Below are positions 1 to 7,193 of a stretch of DNA of 11,992 nt, piece by piece. The position numbers and the translations under genes are program-made. Source of the DNA: M3007 sp046155725 (GTDB lineage Bacteria > Bacteroidota > Bacteroidia > Chitinophagales > Saprospiraceae). The DNA lies in contig JBJXFT010000101.1 of NCBI GenBank assembly GCA_046155725.1, positions 1-11,992 on the forward strand, read 5' to 3'. A model generated the notes under the pieces. That model was given only the letters and a program-made list of their open reading frames with translations, did not search any database and was not told where the DNA came from. How positions within the stretch are numbered: the stretch's first letter is position 1; each line of letters starts with the position of its first letter.

Positions 1-3000
1 CGTTTTTGAAAGACAGCCTCGGCTTCGCCACCGCCACGCCACAGGTGAACGATGCTTGTGGTGTGGTTACTTCTTTGACCTACACGGACACTCAAGTTTT
101 GTACAACTGCGACACGACCTTTACCAAAATCATCAGCCGCCGATGGCAGGCCAACGATGCAAGCGGCAACACCAGCGCCTGCATTCAGCGCATAAAACTG
201 CACCAACACACCGCCGATGAAATGCTGCTGCCGCCAGATGTGACGATTTCGTGCCCCGACAAGAACGTAGACCCCGCAGTGACCGGCCAACCTTTTATCA
301 TGGTCAATGGCCGACGGTACAACATGGTCAACAGCTCCATCTGCGAGATTTCTGCTTTTTATAAAGACTATCCGCTCCGGCTCGCCTGCGGCAACGTGCG
401 AGTGCGGCGACTTTGGGAATTTCTGGATTTCTGCACCAACGAGGTGACCGGGCCTTTTTTGCAGAACATCTATCTCTTTGATGAAACAGGCCCCATCGTC
501 AATTGCCCAGACCCGCTTGTGGTGACGGTGGCTGCGGACACGACTTGTCATGGCATGGTGGATTTGCCCGACGCGCTGCTCGACGATGTGTGTGCCCGGC
601 TGTTCTCCTTCCAAGCGTTTTGGCAAGAAAACGGGCTGACAAAAAACTTCAACGGCTCGCTGGCGAATTTTTTGGGAAACGACCTGACGGATGTGGACAC
701 GATGGGGGTGCTGGGCTTGGCGAAATTCCCGATGGGCACCACCCCAGTCACTTATGTGGCTCAAGACAGCTGTGGCAATCTCGGCGACTGCACGTTCAAC
801 CTGACGGTGGCCGACATGGTGCCGCCTGTGGCACGCTGCGACACCTTTTCGACTTTGCAATTCTTGAGCAACGGCACACTGGCCATCGCGGCCCAAGTTT
901 TGGACAATGGCTCTGCCGATGCTTGCGGCGTACCCTTGTCCTTCAAAGCGATCTTGCTCGACTCGACGCTCTGCCACAACGATACGCTCTGGGCCGACAC
1001 GCTCCGCTTTTGTTGCCAAGACATATCGCAAACCCTCGACGCGGTGCTGCGCGTGTACGATATTCCTGCACCTCCGGGCGCAGTTTCGCCCAGCTTTGGC
1101 ATCGGACATTTCAGCGACTGTGCGGTGCAAATAACCCTCGCCGACCAGCACCCGCCCACTTGCATCGCGCCTCCAAGCGTCACGGTGGGCTGCAAAAACT
1201 TTGACCCCACGCTCGCATCTTACGGCAGCCTGGTGTCTGTTTCTTGTGCCGTGGACTCGATGGCGATAGAGGCCGACTATGCTATGTTTGACTCTATTTG
1301 CAAGCAAGGGACGCTCACCCGGATTTTCAAAGTTTTTGAAGATTCCAGCAGTGTCGGCACTTGCACACAGGCCATCACGGTCAATAATTTCCAGGATTAT
1401 TACGTCAAATTCCCCAACGATGTCATCGTCACTCTTTGCGACGGGACCAGCAATTACGGCGAACCGGTGATGCTCGGGATGGGGTGCGAGGATTTCGACG
1501 TTGACTTTACCGATCAGGTTTTTACCGCCGTGCCGGATGCTTGCTTCAAAATCGAGCGCACTTGGAAAATCACCAACCGCTGCACCTACGATTCACTTGT
1601 GCCCATCATCGTAGTTCCCAATCCCACCCCAAGCACAACCGCCAATCACCCCACCAACTTGCCAGGGCCAGTAGTGTCGCGCTGCGGTATCCAATCACCC
1701 TCGCCGTGGAAATCCACCATCGTAAAAATATACCCAAGCGATCCTGCGCCCGGCACGGACTACTGCACTTTTTGGGGTCAAGCTGCCAATGGCTACCAGT
1801 ACAAACAGATCATAAAAGTTATTGACTCTAAAGCTCCAAGCGGCACATACACCGTGCCCACGTGTTCCAACCAGAACTTTTCAAGCCTTCTCAACCCCCA
1901 ACAACTCTGGAACGAACCCTATTGGGTAAACCCCAGCAATGGCTCGCAAGATCTGTGCGAGCAGCCAACCGAACTGAGTATCGTTGGTACCGACGTTTGT
2001 TTTGGCTCAGACATCGGCATTGAATATCTCCTTTTTCTCGACCTTGACGGAAATGGCACGCAGGAAACGGTGATCAATTCTGTGGTAGTCGGCAGTGTCG
2101 GGCTTGGTTGGAACAATGTGCTTTTCAACAATAACGGCACTCCTAACTACGCTGGCGGCACCCCGCGCCAGTTTGATGAGCGGCCTGTGCCATCCAATCG
2201 GAAATTTGGCTTTGCCATTGAGGAAACCGTGTCAGGCAACACCAAAACTGCTCGTGTGCGCTGGAACACGCAGCACACGCCCGGCGTATTTGTCGCGCCC
2301 GAACTACCGCACGGTATGCACAAAATCAAGTGGCAAGTCACCGATGGCTGCGGCAACAACAAAGAATACGAGTACCCTTTCACTGTGTCAGACTGCAAAA
2401 AGCCGACCGTAGCGTGCAAAAGCACTTTGAACGTAACCCTCCCGCCAGCCGGGGCGGTCAGCATCACGGTCCCTGAGTTGATGCAATCTTCCGCAGACGA
2501 CTGCTCCGCCACCAGTACGCTAAAGCATGGCATCAGCAAATGCAGCGCAACATCTTTCCCATTCGATATCATGGGCAACCCGGCAAGCTCCATCACCTTG
2601 GGCTGCTTCGAGTTGGACTCGCAGTGCGTCAAAATATGGGCAAAGGATGAAGCGGGGAATGCGGGCTTTTGCCAAACCACGGTGCTTGTTCAGGACAATG
2701 CGGACAATTGCATAGACCCAGGACAATTGCTCAGCGGGTGGGTAAAAACAGAATTGGGCGACGGCGTGGAAGAATCTTCCATCGAAATAGAAGCGGACAC
2801 CCCGCCCTTCCCGCCCGCTGGCTCTGGCATTTTGACCGACAGTTTTGGCCATTATGTCGTGCCGCTCATACCCCTTTCCGCCAGCACCAGGATAGTGCCC
2901 AAAAAGGACGACAACCCGCTCAACGGCGTCACCACTTTTGACTTGGTCTTGATTTCCAAGCACATCCTCGGCATCGAAACCTTCAACTCCCCTTACAAAA

Positions 3001-4013
3001 TGCTCAGCGCCGATGCCAACCGCTCGGGCAGCATCACCACCTTCGATATTGTGGAGATACGCAAACTCATCCTCGGCATTTACACCAAACTGCCCAACAA
3101 CAAAAGTTGGCGCTTTGTGGATTCGAGTTTTGTGTTCCCCAACCCCCTCAACCCATTCCAGACCGCATCCCCAGAAAGAATAGCCCCCGGCCTCCCGCCG
3201 CCCTACAACTTCGTGGGCATGAAAGTCGGCGATGTGAACAACACCGTCGTCCCCAACCTCCTCGCGCCTGCCGAGGAGCGGTTTTCTGGGGTCGTTTACT
3301 TTGACATAAACGCCAGCCCAGCCCTCGCCAATGGGGAAGGAGTGCTGCGCGAAGGCGAAATTTTTGAACTGAAATTCACTGCCTCCCAACCGCTCGAAGG
3401 CTGCCAGTTCACCCTGGAAACCGATGGTCTGGAAATCTTGGAAACCATTCCGGGAGAAAACATGGACAAAGAAAACTTCGCCCATTTCCCCCAAAAGTCA
3501 TCGCTCACCATGGCTTGGGAAGCGGGCGGGCAAGCAAGTTTCGGCCTAAAAATGCGCGCGCAAAAAACCGGCCCGCTCCGCGAAATGCTCCACATCAGCG
3601 ATGCCATCACCAAAGCCGAAGCGTACGCATACAATCAGCAATCAGCAATCAGCAATCAACAATCCCCAATCAACAATCAACAATCAGCAATCAGCAATCC
3701 CCAATCAACAATCAGCAATCAACGCATCGCGCTCCGCTTTGGCAACCCCGCTTCCGCGTTCGACCTGTTCCAAAACCAGCCCAACCCATTTGCGCACAAA
3801 ACCGCCATCACCTTCCAACTGCCCGAAGCCAGCCCAGCCACGCTCAGCATATTCGACAGCAACGGGCGTGTGCTGTGGTCGCAATCGGGCGATTGGCCCG
3901 CCGGGCTGAACACCGTGGACGTTGACCTGGCCGGGCGGAGCGCCGCCGGAGTTTTGTACTACCAATTGGAAACGCCCACGCAAAACGCCGTGCGGAAAAT
4001 GGTGCGGATTTGA
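1..4013 (+). CDS. Large secreted HYR/dockerin-like adhesin with T9SS C-terminal sorting domain (5' partial)
   Basis: The frame is open to the left edge (first whole codon at position 3). The TTG at position 6 is only a nominal start, so the gene is 5'-truncated; about 1335 residues are visible. Counting from position 6, there are Cys-rich HYR-like beta-sandwich modules (clearest at ~156-272, with a FPMGTTPVTYVAQDSCGN-type segment, and again at ~797-897) and a Ca-binding-like DLDGNGTQE stretch near 679. A carboxypeptidase-regulatory/SdrD-like piece lies at ~903-965. A dockerin-like pair of EF-hand loops follows at ~968-1025 (DDNPLNGVTTFD and DANRSGSITTFD, each followed by a helix ending in ILGI). 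A cohesin-like beta domain may lie at ~1093-1207, then a low-complexity QSAISNQ linker at ~1209-1240 and a T9SS type A sorting domain at ~1252-1335 (PNPF, then a terminal KMVRI). HYR modules are usually adhesive, and T9SS tails direct export across the outer membrane and surface attachment. No catalytic domain is seen. It converges on the TonB receptor gene. Confidence 0.88.
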   Translation, partial: FLKDSLGFATATPQVNDACGVVTSLTYTDTQVLYNCDTTFTKIISRRWQANDASGNTSACIQRIKLHQHTADEMLLPPDVTISCPDKNVDPAVTGQPFIMVNGRRYNMVNSSICEISAFYKDYPLRLACGNVRVRRLWEFLDFCTNEVTGPFLQNIYLFDETGPIVNCPDPLVVTVAADTTCHGMVDLPDALLDDVCARLFSFQAFWQENGLTKNFNGSLANFLGNDLTDVDTMGVLGLAKFPMGTTPVTYVAQDSCGNLGDCTFNLTVADMVPPVARCDTFSTLQFLSNGTLAIAAQVLDNGSADACGVPLSFKAILLDSTLCHNDTLWADTLRFCCQDISQTLDAVLRVYDIPAPPGAVSPSFGIGHFSDCAVQITLADQHPPTCIAPPSVTVGCKNFDPTLASYGSLVSVSCAVDSMAIEADYAMFDSICKQGTLTRIFKVFEDSSSVGTCTQAITVNNFQDYYVKFPNDVIVTLCDGTSNYGEPVMLGMGCEDFDVDFTDQVFTAVPDACFKIERTWKITNRCTYDSLVPIIVVPNPTPSTTANHPTNLPGPVVSRCGIQSPSPWKSTIVKIYPSDPAPGTDYCTFWGQAANGYQYKQIIKVIDSKAPSGTYTVPTCSNQNFSSLLNPQQLWNEPYWVNPSNGSQDLCEQPTELSIVGTDVCFGSDIGIEYLLFLDLDGNGTQETVINSVVVGSVGLGWNNVLFNNNGTPNYAGGTPRQFDERPVPSNRKFGFAIEETVSGNTKTARVRWNTQHTPGVFVAPELPHGMHKIKWQVTDGCGNNKEYEYPFTVSDCKKPTVACKSTLNVTLPPAGAVSITVPELMQSSADDCSATSTLKHGISKCSATSFPFDIMGNPASSITLGCFELDSQCVKIWAKDEAGNAGFCQTTVLVQDNADNCIDPGQLLSGWVKTELGDGVEESSIEIEADTPPFPPAGSGILTDSFGHYVVPLIPLSASTRIVPKKDDNPLNGVTTFDLVLISKHILGIETFNSPYKMLSADANRSGSITTFDIVEIRKLILGIYTKLPNNKSWRFVDSSFVFPNPLNPFQTASPERIAPGLPPPYNFVGMKVGDVNNTVVPNLLAPAEERFSGVVYFDINASPALANGEGVLREGEIFELKFTASQPLEGCQFTLETDGLEILETIPGENMDKENFAHFPQKSSLTMAWEAGGQASFGLKMRAQKTGPLREMLHISDAITKAEAYAYNQQSAISNQQSPINNQQSAISNPQSTISNQRIALRFGNPASAFDLFQNQPNPFAHKTAITFQLPEASPATLSIFDSNGRVLWSQSGDWPAGLNTVDVDLAGRSAAGVLYYQLETPTQNAVRKMVRI
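3633..3723 (+). repeat. Intragenic heptanucleotide tandem array, 13 units
   Basis: Thirteen consecutive 7-bp units with consensus AATCRRC: six AATCAGC, five AATCAAC and two AATCCCC, with no interruption. Seven is coprime to three, so the translation has a 21-bp, seven-residue period (about NQQSAIS) and all three forward frames encode nearly the same peptide without a stop. The array sits exactly between the last beta domain and the T9SS sorting domain of the adhesin, forming a Gln/Ser/Asn-rich linker of about 31 residues. Confidence 0.97.
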
Positions 4014-4040
4014 CAGGTAGGAACAGGGCAAAAGCCACAC

Positions 4041-4073
4041 AAAAAAAACCCGGACAACTTGCGTCGCCCGGGT
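4041..4073 (-). terminator. Intrinsic terminator of the TonB receptor transcript
   Basis: Read on the minus strand, 4073-4048 folds as ACCCGG + GCGAC, a GCAA (GNRA) tetraloop, then GTTGT + CCGGGT. This is an 11-bp continuous stem with two G-U pairs, followed directly by a run of eight U residues. On the plus strand the two wobbles become A-C mismatches and no U-run follows, so the structure is built for minus-strand RNA. It lies 222 nt past the receptor stop codon and leaves a long 3' UTR. The convergent adhesin gene has no equally good terminator of its own in this gap. Confidence 0.85.
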
Positions 4074-4130
4074 CATTTGTAGTTAAGTTCCTAACCTTAA
4101 AACTACTAAAATCTGTATCCAAAATTCTTT

Positions 4131-4193
4131 ATGAAGCGATAGGGTGATGAAGTGATTTGATTTGTGCCATCGCTTCATCACTCTATCACTTAT
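4131..4193. repeat. Imperfect 25-bp inverted repeat (hairpin)
   Basis: Left arm 4131-4156 and right arm 4169-4193 pair over 25 positions with one bulged base and three non-Watson-Crick positions (as plus-strand RNA: two G-U and one C-A). The loop is 12 nt (4157-4168). The arms also contain the sub-motif GATGAAGYGAT repeated in both orientations. It has no coding potential and lies in the convergent intergenic region, inside the 3' UTR of the receptor transcript. Confidence 0.8.
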
Positions 4194-4256
4194 GCGAATC
4201 AGGAGTTGATTTTTCCCTTCAGGAAATGGACAACTGGTTTTCAACCCCAGATTCGC
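4194..4256. repeat. Second imperfect inverted repeat abutting the first
   Basis: GCGAATCAGGAGTTGA (4194-4209) pairs with 4241-4256 at 14 of 16 positions; one of the two mismatches becomes a G-U pair in minus-strand RNA. The 31-nt loop contains a minor TTTCC/GGAAA pairing. It begins on the base after the previous hairpin ends and stops where the heptad array begins, so the three together look like one composite element. Confidence 0.75.
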
Positions 4257-4297
4257 GTAGTCAACGGTCAATAGTCAACGGTCAATAGTCAACGGTC
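4256..4297. repeat. Heptanucleotide array at the 3' end of the TonB receptor gene
   Basis: Alternating 7-bp units AACGGTC and AATAGTC (4263-4297: five perfect units; a degenerate CGTAGTC precedes at 4256-4262). This can equally be read as a 14-bp repeat. The last unit runs into the receptor coding sequence and supplies its TGA stop codon (4298-4296 on the minus strand). The unit length matches the array in the adhesin gene, although the sequence differs. Confidence 0.9.
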
Positions 4298-7097
4298 AAA
4301 ACCGGTACCCCAGCCCCAGCGTCACCGTGCTGCCAAAGTTGCGGCGCTGCATCAGGTTGTCTTGGTCCGGCTCATAGAGGTGCGAAGAGTTTTTGTCTTG
4401 GTAATAGATGAAATCCGAGCGGAGAATGTCGCCCCAAGTCAATTTCACCTCGCCGTTCTTGCCTAATTTTTTGGTCACCGAGAAGTCGAGCAAATTGCGG
4501 TGGCGCTCATAGATGTCGGCAAAATTGTCCGTGCCCACATAAGCCACGCGGTCGCCGATGACATTGTAGGCCATCGTAGTGTTGAGGCCCCACTTGGGCC
4601 AATTGGCCGTCAGGCCAGCGTTGACGATGTACGGCGATTGGCCTTGCAGCGCGCGCTTGGGGTCGTAAGAATCGGTGTTTGCCAAATTGATAGAAGAGCC
4701 GATAAAAGCCGCGTTGCTGAAAACGACCAAGTTTTCGCCCCAAGCACCAAAGAAGTCGAGGTTTTTGCGGGCTTCGATTTCCGCGCCATAGTTCTCCGCG
4801 CCCTCCACATTTTGGAAACTGAAACTTGCCGAGCCGCCGCCCGAGCTGCTGAAATTGCGCTCGATGGGGTCTTTGAATTTTTTGTAAAAAAGGCTGACGC
4901 TCACCAATTGGTTTGAGCCGGGGTAAAACTCATAGCGCACATCGTAGTTGGCGATTGTGCCCCGCACGAGTGCCGGGTTGCCCTGCACCGAGGCTTCTTC
5001 TTCGTAGTCGTAGAAGGCGAACGGCGATAGTTCGCGGAATTCAGGCCGGCTCAAAGTCTTGGAAATGGAGAAGCGCACCTGGTGCTTGTCATTGAGCGCG
5101 TAGGTCAAATTGGCCGAGGGCAACAGATCGGCATTGTCCAAAACCGTGTTCACCGCTTGGCCGCCGAAGTAAAAACTGTTGACCCCCATGTTGAAACTTT
5201 CGAGGCGCAGGCCCGCCGAGATGCGGAGTTTTTCCCAGAGTTTCAAATCCGCCATGGCGTAGCCTGCCGCGAGCTCGGCATCGGCCGTGTAGGCATCGCT
5301 GGGGTTGGTGATTTCGCTGATGAGGAATCCGTTGGAAACCTTCACATTCTCCGGCTGAAAAATCTGGTCTTGCGGCAGGATGAACAGAGCGGCAGGATAG
5401 CCCGTGGCGGTGTAGCCAAGCACCCGCGCCGAGAATTCGCGCTCGCGCTTCTGGTAAAGCCCGCCGATTTTGATTGTTTGCTTGTCGCCCATCAAGCGGA
5501 AAGGAATGCTGAGGTCAAGGTTTCCGTTAAGCGTGTTTTCCGCCAAATCGGAATAGAACCGACCTCCGAAATTGAGGCTCGCCGAGCCTGGCTGGATGAT
5601 GGCGAAGTATGGGTCGCTTTCTTCAGAGTCGAAATTCTTGGCGTAGGTCATGCGGCGCAGCGACGGAATGTCGCGGGTGCTGCGGTTGAACCCGCCGCCC
5701 CAACTGAGTTTCAGGCCAGCAGGAGTGAGCGCGTGCTCGCCCCCGACGCGCGTGGTGAGCAAGTGGTTTTCGGTGAATTCGATGGTCGTGAAGCGGATAT
5801 ATTGCTCCCGCTCGAAGTCGCTGCCCTCGCGGCTGTTCACGCTGTTGTTCGTGTTGGTGGTGTACGAGGCTTGCAGGATGAGTTTTTGCTTGCTGCCGAT
5901 TTTCAAAGCCGAGTTCAACAGCCCGCCCCACAGCACGTTGTTGCGGAACTGTTTGTCGCGGTTGGCCACCAACTGGTTTTGAAGGTCAAAACGGTTGCGC
6001 TCGGCATCCTGAATGCGGTTTTGGTTGGAGTATGAAAGCGCAATGGTAGAGCCGAACTGCACCTTTTTCTCCGAATTGGTGACAATGCCCGATACCATTT
6101 GAAAACCCAAATTGGGCGACGCGCTGCCCTTTTCCGCAATTGCCCAGTCGTTGGGCAGCGACTGCGAAAAGCGCACTTTTTCATCGGGCGAAGCCGTATT
6201 GTAGCCTGACGTGGTTGGATAATTCGCTGGGAGCGCACGCACGCCATCGTCTATGCCGAGCCAATCGGTGCCGCCGCTCGCTGCGTTCATATAGGGTTTG
6301 AACGTCGTGATGTTGTTCACGCCCGCGCTGGCGTTCACGCTCACATAATTTTGTTCGGGGATGTCCTTCGTGTTCACGATGATGGCGCCGCCGGCAAAAT
6401 CGCCCGGGAGGTCGGCGCTCGCGGTTTTTATCACCACCAGATTGTCAATCATGGCCGAAGGGAAAAGGTCGAAAGAGAATGCCTTCCGGTCGGCTTCGGT
6501 GCTGGGCAGCAGTGCGCCGTTGAGCATCGCAATGTTGTAGCGGTCGTTGAGGCCGCGTATGATGGCGAACTTTCCGTCTTGGATGCTGGCCCCGCTGACG
6601 CGGCGTATCACATCGCCCGTAGTGCGGTCGGGTGTGCGTTTGATGGTCTCCGAACTGATGCCGTCGGCCATGGTGACGCTGTTTTTCTGGAAAATGGTGA
6701 GCGCGCTGGTGCTTTCGCGTTTGGCTTTTGCCACCACCACCACTTCGGCGAGCGCTGCGCTCGTGCCGTCTTCGATGGCTACGTCCATAGTGGTTGCTTC
6801 GCCCGCTTTCACTTCCACATCTTCGATGCTCTTGGCGGTGTAGCCCGTGTAGTTCACGCTGATTTTGTGCTTGCCCACGGCCACGTTGACAATGCGGTAG
6901 TTGCCGTCAATGTCGGTAACGGCACCGCCTGCGCCTTCGTCCAAACGGACGGACACGCCGATGAGCGCCTCGGCGGTTTGGGAGTCAATAATTTTCCCGG
7001 CGATGATGCCCGTTTGGGCGGAGAGGAAAAGGGTGGAAAGGAGGAGGAGGGCCGCCGTCGCTAAAGCTTTGGCGGAGAAATTGGAATTGTAATTCAT
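4296..7097 (-). CDS. TonB-dependent outer-membrane receptor with carboxypeptidase-regulatory-like N-terminal domain
   Basis: This is an energy-dependent outer-membrane importer of unknown substrate, 933 residues from the chosen start. The ATG at 7097 is preferred over the in-frame ATG at 7157 because it places a textbook Sec signal peptide at the N terminus (hydrophobic core ALATAALLLLSTLFLSA, cleavage near residue 28). A carboxypeptidase-D regulatory-like beta domain follows at ~30-108 (G-x-I-x-D, DGNYRI, YTGY). A TonB-box-like LAEVVVVAK stretch lies near 117-125. The plug is at ~130-247 (RGLNDRYN at 181-188, PGDFAGGAIIVNTKD at 231-245). The rest is a beta-barrel with the conserved LSRPEFRELSPFAFYDYE segment near 680, ending in a C-terminal Phe (GLGYRF). 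No SusD-type lipoprotein is adjacent, so this is not evidently a SusCD glycan system. It may be co-transcribed with the TPR gene upstream, and it ends in the strong terminator at 4041-4073. Confidence 0.95.
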   Translation of the reverse strand: MNYNSNFSAKALATAALLLLSTLFLSAQTGIIAGKIIDSQTAEALIGVSVRLDEGAGGAVTDIDGNYRIVNVAVGKHKISVNYTGYTAKSIEDVEVKAGEATTMDVAIEDGTSAALAEVVVVAKAKRESTSALTIFQKNSVTMADGISSETIKRTPDRTTGDVIRRVSGASIQDGKFAIIRGLNDRYNIAMLNGALLPSTEADRKAFSFDLFPSAMIDNLVVIKTASADLPGDFAGGAIIVNTKDIPEQNYVSVNASAGVNNITTFKPYMNAASGGTDWLGIDDGVRALPANYPTTSGYNTASPDEKVRFSQSLPNDWAIAEKGSASPNLGFQMVSGIVTNSEKKVQFGSTIALSYSNQNRIQDAERNRFDLQNQLVANRDKQFRNNVLWGGLLNSALKIGSKQKLILQASYTTNTNNSVNSREGSDFEREQYIRFTTIEFTENHLLTTRVGGEHALTPAGLKLSWGGGFNRSTRDIPSLRRMTYAKNFDSEESDPYFAIIQPGSASLNFGGRFYSDLAENTLNGNLDLSIPFRLMGDKQTIKIGGLYQKREREFSARVLGYTATGYPAALFILPQDQIFQPENVKVSNGFLISEITNPSDAYTADAELAAGYAMADLKLWEKLRISAGLRLESFNMGVNSFYFGGQAVNTVLDNADLLPSANLTYALNDKHQVRFSISKTLSRPEFRELSPFAFYDYEEEASVQGNPALVRGTIANYDVRYEFYPGSNQLVSVSLFYKKFKDPIERNFSSSGGGSASFSFQNVEGAENYGAEIEARKNLDFFGAWGENLVVFSNAAFIGSSINLANTDSYDPKRALQGQSPYIVNAGLTANWPKWGLNTTMAYNVIGDRVAYVGTDNFADIYERHRNLLDFSVTKKLGKNGEVKLTWGDILRSDFIYYQDKNSSHLYEPDQDNLMQRRNFGSTVTLGLGYRF

Positions 7098-7117
7098 GGA
7101 GGACACAGATTTTGGTG

Positions 7118-7125
7118 CAAATGTC
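7118..7125 (-). promoter_or_regulatory. Possible -7 box of the TonB receptor gene
   Basis: On the minus strand GACATTTG matches seven-eighths of the Bacteroidota -7 consensus TAnnTTTG and lies 20 nt before the ATG at 7097, the same distance as the better box of the TPR gene. No well-spaced -33 TTG was found. The receptor may instead be read through from the TPR gene, with which it shares a 96-bp gap. Confidence 0.25.
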
Positions 7126-7193
7126 CCTCCATGCGTCCGACCCCGCCTCCAATTCAAGATGAAGTTTGTGTTAATTCGCCATGGCCGCCAGCC

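Noticed and set aside
2520..3494. 324-residue minus-strand frame opposite the dockerin/cohesin-like part of the adhesin
   Set aside because: The plus frame has clear EF-hand loops and continues into the T9SS domain; the minus frame has no domain.
3633..3723. CRISPR-like array
   Set aside because: Seven-bp units in direct tandem without spacers; this is a microsatellite, not repeats with unique spacers.
4083..4271. Small minus-strand frame of 62 residues in the convergent gap
   Set aside because: It runs through both hairpins and the heptad array and has no recognisable motif, so a non-coding explanation fits better.
5082..6035. 317-residue plus-strand frame opposite the TonB receptor
   Set aside because: Antisense to conserved barrel sequence, no recognisable domain, composition typical of a shadow frame.
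7098..7157. Upstream ATG start for the TonB receptor adding 20 residues
   Set aside because: The extra residues (Arg/Gly-rich) would precede and spoil an otherwise ideal signal peptide; the proposed -7 box also lies within this stretch.
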